From: CAZUXY01 sp964624235
GTDB lineage: Bacteria > Spirochaetota > UBA4802 > UBA5368
Assembly: GCA_964624235.1 (NCBI GenBank)
Contig: CAZUXY010000017.1
Location: forward strand, 9,988-73,987
Direction of reading: 5' to 3'
Length of the DNA stretch: 64,000 nt
Shown: positions 57,957 to 64,000 of the stretch, piece by piece
Position numbering within the stretch: the first letter of the stretch is position 1
Layout of the letters: each line of letters opens with the position of its first letter
Made by a program: the position numbers and the translations under genes
Notes under the pieces: model-generated
Seen by the model: the letters and a program-made list of their open reading frames with translations, nothing else
Told to the model about the DNA's origin: nothing
Databases searched by the model: none

Positions 57957-60588
57957 ACTGGATGCAATCCAGGTAGGTTTTAAGCTGTTCCGCGATCCGC
58001 TGCGCAAGATCCCTGTCGAGCATAGTTATTTCCGTATGTTTACTTCCCGACGGTTGTTCCTTCAAAACACCGGCTTCCACGTACCTCTCAAGGGCGGTGT
58101 TATAATTGGACATGGACAGCGATTCCGACATCCTGACTATTCCGCTGTGATAGAGCGTGACACCTTCTTTACGCACATCGGTAATCAGTTCACGGCGGCC
58201 TATCCTGGATATTCTGCGGTCTACCAGCGTCCGCGCAACGATGAGGTATGACTCAAGAGTGTCCTGGCAGATTTTCGCCAGATACCTGATATCTTCCGTC
58301 TTTTCCTCATTGACCGTACAGGAACCCCCCTCTACCCCGATCAACCCTTCGCACCGGAGATAATCAGAAACACGCGGAGGAATAAAATCCTCACCGCAGT
58401 CATCCCAGTCCGCATATAAAAAGTCCCGTGAGAACAGTTCCCTGATGCGGTAATACTCCGCGCGGAGGTCTTCCCCCGACAGCGCCCCACCTCCCCTGGC
58501 GCGAAGCGCCAGCAGGGCAAGGCATGAGAATGATATCGAGATGAAATAATGAATAATGCTGTTTTTATAAAAAACTATCTGTGCCCTGTTGTCATCCCTG
58601 AGCACGTAGTGGTCCTTTATGACTTCCCGGTTTTTGGCGCCCTGCACCTGCATCTCTTCGACAATCCGGTCCTCAAGATATGAGGTCAATACATAGTCCA
58701 TTATCTCGTTAATATCGGCCTGTTTCTCAAGGGATTCAGACATGTGTACTCCAAGATGCCGCAGGTAGCGCAGCAACGCCCCCACTCTCTCCTCCAGGAC
58801 ATTTCTGGAGAAACCTTTGACGGAGCATAACAGTATCGCGGCGGTCACCAGCGCGAAGGGTGTCACCATGGTGACTTCATTTATTTTCCGTATAATCGTG
58901 TTGGCCGTCTGCTCCGCGGTGCTCAGACTTCTCGACGGCGAATCCATGATTTCCTTTATGCTGAAGGGCTTGTTGAACGATACATACACCTTCCCGTACT
59001 TCCTCTTGAGAAAATGACGGCTTTCCAGGACCGATGAGACCGATTCGTTTTTCTTCTGTTTTCCCTTAAGCTCCTGCACATAGGTTCTTTCTTCCAGAAT
59101 ACGGTCATAATTAATGGCGATAGGCACCACTATAAGGTCCTTATGGTATCCTTCCTCAAGCGCTTCTATCAGGTAACTCAGAAAGCCGAGTTTGGGGAAC
59201 ACCGGTTTCCCTGTCCTGGTGCGCCCTCCTTCAATAAAAAACTCTATGGTATAGCCTTCAGAGACCAGGCTCTTCACATACTGCCGAAACACCGTCGAGT
59301 AGAGTTTCTTCCCCCTGAAACTTCTTCTGATAAAAAAAGCGCCTGAATGCCTGAAGAGATTTCCCAGCGGAAAGAAAGAAAGGTTTACGCCCGCCGCTAT
59401 AAACGGCGGAAACATCTTGTTCTCGTAAAGCAGATATGAAAGGATCAGGTAGTCCATATGGCTCTTATGGCAGGGCGCAAGCACCAGGGGCCCCCGCTGG
59501 GCAGCTTCCCTGATCTGGCGTATGGCTTCAGGATCATAGCTGATACCGTCATAGATCCTTCTGAACACATAATTCATGAATTTTTTAAAAAGGGTGATCC
59601 AGGTGACCGAATAATCGGCGGCTATTTCACGATAATACTTCATTGCCTTTTTACGCAGCGCTACCGGCGATTTTTTCTCTTCCCGCGCGACCGTCTCGAT
59701 GGTATCCAGAACGTTTTTATGGTACAGCACCCTCTCCATCATTTCCTGCCGGGATTTCACCACCGGGCCGAGGATGGTCCTCTTTTCGTGATGATATATT
59801 CCCAGGAGCCTGTTACGCAGCTCAATGGCTATCTGCCGGGAATCGTCCGAGCGGGAATTCAGTATCTCTTCTTTCAGATTGATGGGGGCGGAGATCCGTA
59901 CGAAAGCGGGATTCAGGCTCCTCAGGGTGGCGATCCATCCCGAGACCAGTCCCTTATCGCCGGTGGCCCTGGGGGTCACAAAATCCCTCGGGCTCGCCCA
60001 TACGGGACCCTGTGCGCTGCTTCTTTCAGGATTACGGTTCCAGAAAATCATCTGCGGGACCAGATACACAGGTTTGTCCATGCTCTTCTGTACTTCCACC
60101 AGGTGCACCAGGGGATCGTACTTGATCTCGGTATACCGGCGCATAAAGAACAAGCGCGACATCAGGGAAAGGATTATGCTGTCGTCGTTCAGGAGTATGT
60201 CTTTGACATAACTGGTATCGAATATATTCCGGTATTTTTTCCGTAAAATCAGACTGTTGAACAGTTTTACAATCCGCTTCCACACGAAACCGGCCTGCTG
60301 CAGTAAAAAGGGATTGTACTCCAGGGCGAAAACCGGGGGCCTTAGCCCTTTTTTTCTCAGCAGGTTGTAAAATATTAAAAGTGATATATTGGAGCTGTGA
60401 AACGAAGCATACACGATATGCTTCTCGGGAGAATGAAATTCTTTCAGCGTTGCAAGACTCTCGGCGTCAAAATCGACACGACGGAACAGGAAGGCCGCAA
60501 GCTTCTCGACCAGCGGGTTCAACCGCTCATATATCTCGCCGTCATAAATATTTGAAGTGATGATACCGTCGCTTTCATGTCTGACCAT
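57955..60588 (-). CDS. plsB: Glycerol-3-phosphate acyltransferase PlsB
   Basis: 877 residues, longer than E. coli PlsB (about 807). Acyltransferase motifs: HKSHMD (HX4D) in PLVLAPCHKSHMDYLILSYL, GAFFIRRSF, and FIEGGRTRTGK, with VPIAINYDRILEE as the fourth. The N-terminal 300 residues and C-terminal helical region also fit PlsB. It acylates the 1-position of glycerol 3-phosphate, the first step of phospholipid synthesis, at the inner membrane. AGGGG precedes the ATG. It stands alone; the terminator at its end is shared with the beta-barrel gene. Confidence 0.92.
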   Translation of the reverse strand: MVRHESDGIITSNIYDGEIYERLNPLVEKLAAFLFRRVDFDAESLATLKEFHSPEKHIVYASFHSSNISLLIFYNLLRKKGLRPPVFALEYNPFLLQQAGFVWKRIVKLFNSLILRKKYRNIFDTSYVKDILLNDDSIILSLMSRLFFMRRYTEIKYDPLVHLVEVQKSMDKPVYLVPQMIFWNRNPERSSAQGPVWASPRDFVTPRATGDKGLVSGWIATLRSLNPAFVRISAPINLKEEILNSRSDDSRQIAIELRNRLLGIYHHEKRTILGPVVKSRQEMMERVLYHKNVLDTIETVAREEKKSPVALRKKAMKYYREIAADYSVTWITLFKKFMNYVFRRIYDGISYDPEAIRQIREAAQRGPLVLAPCHKSHMDYLILSYLLYENKMFPPFIAAGVNLSFFPLGNLFRHSGAFFIRRSFRGKKLYSTVFRQYVKSLVSEGYTIEFFIEGGRTRTGKPVFPKLGFLSYLIEALEEGYHKDLIVVPIAINYDRILEERTYVQELKGKQKKNESVSSVLESRHFLKRKYGKVYVSFNKPFSIKEIMDSPSRSLSTAEQTANTIIRKINEVTMVTPFALVTAAILLCSVKGFSRNVLEERVGALLRYLRHLGVHMSESLEKQADINEIMDYVLTSYLEDRIVEEMQVQGAKNREVIKDHYVLRDDNRAQIVFYKNSIIHYFISISFSCLALLALRARGGGALSGEDLRAEYYRIRELFSRDFLYADWDDCGEDFIPPRVSDYLRCEGLIGVEGGSCTVNEEKTEDIRYLAKICQDTLESYLIVARTLVDRRISRIGRRELITDVRKEGVTLYHSGIVRMSESLSMSNYNTALERYVEAGVLKEQPSGSKHTEITMLDRDLAQRIAEQLKTYLDCIQ

Positions 60589-61062
60589 ATAAAAAACCCC
60601 TGATTTTCTTCTCGATCCGTTTTAGACCGCACGAACTCACTGTCCTGCCCTGGACCACCGGCACATGGTGTTATCTAACTGCTGCGGTTTTTTGATTTCT
60701 GATGTACAGTTATGTTTTAAACTGTATTGCTTACACTATCCCAAGATATGCTGCCGTACCGCGGTGTACACATACCGGCGGATACGCCATACTTTGAAGC
60801 TTTCGATGGAATTTATTCCCGAATATGGATTTTCCTCTATACTCTCCCTGAGAACAAATATAGCAAGTAATTTTTGACGGTTTTTCATATCATATATGCA
60901 AAAGTGACTATATTTATTCCGGTTTTAACGGAACAAATCATGTATATACGCGCGGAAAGAGTTATCCGGTCACACGGCACGGGTGAATGCCTTCGGCATA
61001 ATATCCGAACGGATAAAAAAATGATTGAAATTAAAACCACCATTGACATTGTTGAAAAAAAT
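60589..61062. other. 474-base gap before the tRNA gene
   Basis: Divergent region between plsB and tRNA-Pro. Short plus-strand frames exist but none has a supported start or a recognisable product. The plsB promoter should lie near its left end. I see nothing else definite. Confidence 0.4.
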
Positions 61063-61136
61063 CGGGATGTAGCGCAGTCCGGTAGCGCGCTGCGTTCGGG
61101 ACGCAGAAGTCGGGAGTTCAAATCTCCCCATCCCGA
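61063..61136 (+). tRNA. tRNA-Pro (anticodon CGG)
   Basis: 74 bases. The acceptor stem CGGGATG pairs with CATCCCG over seven bases, with discriminator A. The D stem is GCGC/GCGC with a loop containing GG. The anticodon arm is CTGCG-TTCGGGA-CGCAG, giving anticodon CGG, which reads the proline codon CCG. The T arm is GGGAG-TTCAAAT-CTCCC. CCA is not encoded (ACA follows the stem), so it must be added by the CCA enzyme. The only tRNA gene in the window. Confidence 0.96.
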
Positions 61137-61450
61137 CATTTGTTAATACCGGGTTTTTCCAGCGGAACCATCAGAAGGGATAAAAATAACCTTCACTCAC
61201 GAGTGATCGTACAGGCCGAAACCGCTGGCCTGACGGATTCTCGTGCGGCCCGCCTGAAGATCGTGTTATTCATAATGATCCGCTGATTCATTACCTGGAT
61301 ATATGTGCCGATAAATAGCTTGAAAGTCCTTTTCCATTTTTGTACAATAATCAGCCGACACCTTCTGCCCGAGGGAGACCGGCTGTCGATAATATGTCCA
61401 TGCGGAGACGCTGAACCTTTTTCAGGAGTGCTATATATCAATCGGAATTC
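61137..61450. other. 314-base gap between tRNA-Pro and the anti-sigma gene
   Basis: No gene or RNA is recognised. It should hold the promoter of the anti-sigma operon; no clear consensus boxes are evident. Confidence 0.4.
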
Positions 61451-61879
61451 ATGAATCCAGAGGGTACTATACTGCTGCGGGCATCGTATTTCTCCAGCCA
61501 GGATGGCCGCAGGGCGGCAATGGATGAGATCGCCGACGCAATCAACGGAAGCGCGGCGGGGCGTCTGCTCGACATGAGAAACCTGCACCTTGCGGCCGAT
61601 GAAGCTCTAACCAACGCGATGGAACACGGTAACCGGTGGAACCCGGAAAAAAAGGTCCATGTGAAGGTTATTTTAAAAGACAGGCAACTGAGCATTTCGA
61701 TTGAAGACGAAGGTGCGGGCTTTGATGCCGATGCAATCCGCAATAACAGAATTAAAAAGGATTCCAGGAGGGGGAGAGGAATCAGGCTGATCCAGGAGTT
61801 TTGTACCGCACGTTGGAACGACCGGGGCAACCATATTGAACTTGATTTTGAACTCGAAAGTGATGAACAGAAAGATTGA
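61451..61879 (+). CDS. RsbW-like anti-sigma factor kinase
   Basis: 142 residues of the GHKL ATPase fold. The N box is ADEALTNAMEHGNRW (E...N), G1 is EDEGAGFDADAI and G2 is SRRGRGIRLIQEF. No other domain, as in RsbW/SpoIIAB-type partner-switching kinases. They bind a sigma factor or other partner and phosphorylate a STAS antagonist. A STAS protein is encoded two genes downstream. Its 3' end overlaps the next gene by 17 bases. Partner sigma factor not in the window. Confidence 0.88.
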   Translation: MNPEGTILLRASYFSSQDGRRAAMDEIADAINGSAAGRLLDMRNLHLAADEALTNAMEHGNRWNPEKKVHVKVILKDRQLSISIEDEGAGFDADAIRNNRIKKDSRRGRGIRLIQEFCTARWNDRGNHIELDFELESDEQKD

Positions 61880-62561
61880 TAAAACACTGATCCTCTTCGC
61901 CGTCGGCGGCATCCTCATGGTTCTGCTGCCGTCGGTTTCGGCCTTCGGCATGGATATCGGAGGGGCTTTTACCGAAATCAGGCAGAACTTCCGGGAGCTG
62001 AAGGAATCCATCGAAGGGATCGGAAGGTTCATCACCGCACTGCACGGCATTATAGGCGCGGTGACATCCGTTATCGATCCTGCGGCGCTGCTGCTGCTCA
62101 TGGTGGTGCTGGTTTTTTCCGCGGGGTTTTCCTCCATCGGTATACCCAGGGGGAAGGCGTCGTTCGCCGTTTCCCTGATCGCCGTAGACCTGATCTGGTT
62201 CCTGTGGAAAAGAAGCATGAACCCCGGGACCCTTGCCTACCTGCCGGGCATGTTGATCGCGAACCTGTATATTATTGTACCCTACCTGAGTTTTGTTTTT
62301 ATCTGCAGGGTTCTTAGAAAACATGTGAGTGCCGGCGGGTACGCGCTTTCGAAGTCCATCAGGAAGCATGTGTTCCGGAGGGGAGTGGATAAAAGCGACG
62401 CCCTGTTGCTTACCGATAAACTGAGAGGCAGCAGCGCGGCCGCCGTAAATTCCCTGGAACGGGACTTCGAACGGGACGACGGGCGGGCGGACCTTTCCCG
62501 GGGGACGCGCGAGCTGCTCGCCGAACTGGCGAAAAACCTGGATAAAATCCGCGCCCTTTAG
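61863..62561 (+). CDS. Membrane protein between anti-sigma factor and STAS genes
   Basis: 232 residues from the ATG at 61863, inside the anti-sigma gene's end. An N-terminal signal-like helix (LILFAVGGILMVLLPSVSAFG) is followed by a soluble amphipathic stretch (IGGAFTEIRQNFRELKESIEGIGRFITAL). Then come about three membrane helices (about 60-155) and a C-terminal charged tail of about 75 residues, helical and likely cytoplasmic. I recognise no family. By position it may pass a membrane or envelope signal to the partner-switching pair. Gap to the STAS gene is 9 bases. Confidence 0.65.
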   Translation: MNRKIDKTLILFAVGGILMVLLPSVSAFGMDIGGAFTEIRQNFRELKESIEGIGRFITALHGIIGAVTSVIDPAALLLLMVVLVFSAGFSSIGIPRGKASFAVSLIAVDLIWFLWKRSMNPGTLAYLPGMLIANLYIIVPYLSFVFICRVLRKHVSAGGYALSKSIRKHVFRRGVDKSDALLLTDKLRGSSAAAVNSLERDFERDDGRADLSRGTRELLAELAKNLDKIRAL

Positions 62562-62570
62562 GAAAAACCA

Positions 62571-62903
62571 ATGGATTTGAACTACAACAGTCAGGGCAAA
62601 GTGCTGATCATAGAGCTTTCGGGACTCTTTGAATACTCCGATGAGGCGAAACTGCAGAGATTCATCAGAAACGGGCTCAATGAAAAACCGTCGGTTCTGG
62701 CGCTGGAACTGGTCAACGTGGATTCAATAAACTCGGCGGGTATAGCCGCCCTGCTCTCGATACTCAAGCTTTCAGACGAAAGCAAGGTGGAACTGGTGCT
62801 CTACGGGATGAACCAGAAAGTGATGCATCTTCTGGAGAAAGTATTTTCCCAGGACCTGGTCCCCTTACTCTCAGAGGAAGAATTCAGAATCAAATACCTT
62901 TAA
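62571..62903 (+). CDS. STAS-domain anti-sigma factor antagonist
   Basis: 110 residues, one STAS domain: VLIIELSGLFEYSDEAKLQRFI, then LALELVNVDSINSAGIAALLSILKL. The Ser in NSAGI, or the preceding one in DSIN, matches the phosphorylated serine of SpoIIAA/RsbV-type antagonists. AGGA lies before the ATG. It should be the target of the kinase encoded upstream; when unphosphorylated it would sequester it. Same operon as the membrane protein. Confidence 0.88.
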   Translation: MDLNYNSQGKVLIIELSGLFEYSDEAKLQRFIRNGLNEKPSVLALELVNVDSINSAGIAALLSILKLSDESKVELVLYGMNQKVMHLLEKVFSQDLVPLLSEEEFRIKYL

Positions 62904-63102
62904 ACCTGCCGGACAAATAATCATGGTTTTGCCGCGTCTTCCCCTGCAAGAAGGCGGCGGTCCCTTCTGTGGAAACGGTTTCCCTGAGGAATTATAATGT
63001 GATAAAAGTGCTTTACACCTTCCCGTGGCCGGTCCTACCATCATACACAGACCTACTCGCGGCAAAAAAATCAATTTCACGTATCAGGCAGGATGACAAC
63101 CG

Positions 63103-64000
63103 ATGGAAAAACTCACACCTTCAGGCGTTAGTAAAACCAGGGGACCGGTGGTGCTGGTTATTATGGACGGTATGGGGATCAGTCCCCTGTCCGCGGGGAA
63201 CGCGTTTCTGCAGGCCAGGACCCCGAACCTGGACAGACTGATGCGCACCTGCGTGTACACCACCCTGAAAGCCCACGGCACCGCGGTAGGGCTTCCCTCA
63301 GACGATGATATGGGCAATTCGGAGGTGGGACACAACGCGCTGGGGGCGGGAAGGATTTTCGACCAGGGCGCCAAACTGGTCAATAAGGCGATAGAAACGG
63401 GGAGCATATATTCCACCGACACATGGAAAGCCCTCATGGAAAAACCGCGCAACGGCGGCGCCACGCTGCACTTCATGGGCCTGCTCTCCGACGGGAACGT
63501 GCATTCCCATATAGACCAGCTGTTGCGGCTGCTCGAAAGGTCGGCCGCGGAGAAAGCAGCCCGTGTGCGGCTTCATATTCTCCTGGATGGAAGGGACGTG
63601 CCCGAAACCTCGGCCCTGGAATACGTCGACAGACTGGAAGGGGAGCTCGCGGAACTCAACGCACGGGGCCTTGATTACCGCATCGCTTCGGGAGGGGGAA
63701 GAATGATTACCACCATGGACCGTTACGAGGCCGACTGGAACGTGGTGAAGAACGGGTGGGACGCCCATGTTCTGGGCAGGGCGCGGCCCTTCCCCTCGGC
63801 CCGCGCGGCCATAGAACAGTATCGAAAGGAAGACCGGACCGTGACCGACCAGTACCTTCCGTCGTTCACCGTTGTCGATGATAAAGGCCCCATAGGCGCC
63901 ATAGAAGACGGCGACTCGGTGATATTCTTCAACTTCCGCGGGGACCGCGCCATCGAGATATCCAGGGCCTTCGAGGAAAGCGACTTTACCGCGTTCGACC
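63103..64000 (+). CDS. gpmI: 2,3-bisphosphoglycerate-independent phosphoglycerate mutase, N-terminal part
   Basis: 299 codons are visible; the gene runs out of the window. The alkaline-phosphatase-like start is VVLVIMDGMGISPLSAGNAF with metal ligand Asp22. The nucleophile Ser73 is in DDMGNSEVGHNALGAGRI. The phosphotransferase insert follows, with HFMGLLSDGNVHSH, ILLDGRDVPETSALEY and NFRGDRA. It interconverts 3- and 2-phosphoglycerate with Mn2+ in glycolysis and gluconeogenesis. It follows the STAS gene by 199 bases and need not be in its operon. The ribosome-binding site is weak (GGATG). Confidence 0.95.
   Translation, partial: MEKLTPSGVSKTRGPVVLVIMDGMGISPLSAGNAFLQARTPNLDRLMRTCVYTTLKAHGTAVGLPSDDDMGNSEVGHNALGAGRIFDQGAKLVNKAIETGSIYSTDTWKALMEKPRNGGATLHFMGLLSDGNVHSHIDQLLRLLERSAAEKAARVRLHILLDGRDVPETSALEYVDRLEGELAELNARGLDYRIASGGGRMITTMDRYEADWNVVKNGWDAHVLGRARPFPSARAAIEQYRKEDRTVTDQYLPSFTVVDDKGPIGAIEDGDSVIFFNFRGDRAIEISRAFEESDFTAFD

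Noticed and set aside
1..64000. CRISPR array, insertion sequence, integrase or phage genes
   Set aside because: No regularly spaced direct repeats, transposase or integrase motifs were found on reading the window.

Overview
The window is a 64 kb piece of a bacterial chromosome of fairly high GC content, densely coding on both strands in short same-strand runs. I see no rRNA, no insertion sequence, no phage module and no CRISPR array, and there is one tRNA. Several features point to a diderm (Gram-negative) cell: Tat and lipoprotein signals, an outer-membrane beta-barrel candidate, a PlsB-type acyltransferase and a LysM/M23 cell-wall enzyme. The 7TMR-DISM diguanylate cyclase, relaxed lipobox-like signals, RNHCP protein and partner-switching genes would suit a free-living Spirochaetota or a neighbouring phylum. 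That placement is an inference of low certainty; no marker gene here settles it.

Layout. 1-7 kb: the end of one aldo/keto reductase, a second Tat-exported one, a small tautomerase, a DHFR-fold protein, a FlgO/CsgG-like-TPR-ankyrin protein, and a membrane diguanylate cyclase. 7-15 kb: RNHCP protein with RsgA, a tandem HD-GYP protein, a DUF3783 pair, a UspA-like protein, a CoA-disulfide-reductase-type flavoenzyme, and a membrane-anchored CrtI-type oxidoreductase. 15-25 kb, mostly minus strand: MurI with a HAD phosphatase, a GH1 glycosidase, a YkgJ-type cysteine-cluster protein, a GalT-like protein, a 7TMR-DISM diguanylate cyclase, an MFS transporter, a transglutaminase-like protein and a DUF3124 protein. 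25-36 kb: a B12/radical-SAM protein, a cyclic-nucleotide-binding protein with a ferredoxin-nitroreductase, a DMT transporter, CarB and a glucan phosphorylase. 36-43 kb: a nitrilase/LUD/metallo-beta-lactamase operon, a methyltransferase, a spermidine operon (SpeH, SpeH paralogue, SpeE) and MtaB. 43-51 kb: YggS, ProC, M23/LysM, Smr, CorA, then TerC and MutS2, all plus strand. 51-64 kb: a putative lipoprotein, a hypothetical protein, a tartrate/malate-type dehydrogenase with an alpha/beta hydrolase, a bifunctional nuclease, class III fructose bisphosphatase, a beta-barrel protein, PlsB, tRNA-Pro(CGG), an anti-sigma/membrane/STAS cluster and the start of GpmI.

Functional threads. Cyclic-di-GMP signalling is well represented: two GGDEF proteins with intact active and inhibitory sites, and one tandem HD-GYP. 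Central carbon and storage metabolism is represented by glucan phosphorylase, class III FBPase, GpmI and the GalT-like protein. The most interesting point is the polyamine operon. A SAM decarboxylase gene overlaps a divergent paralogue that keeps the Ser/His/Cys catalytic residues at exactly the same spacing but has lost the surrounding substrate-site motif. The operon continues into spermidine synthase and is preceded by a long, structured-looking leader. A second structured leader, with a possible pseudoknot and competing helices, lies upstream of yggS-proC.
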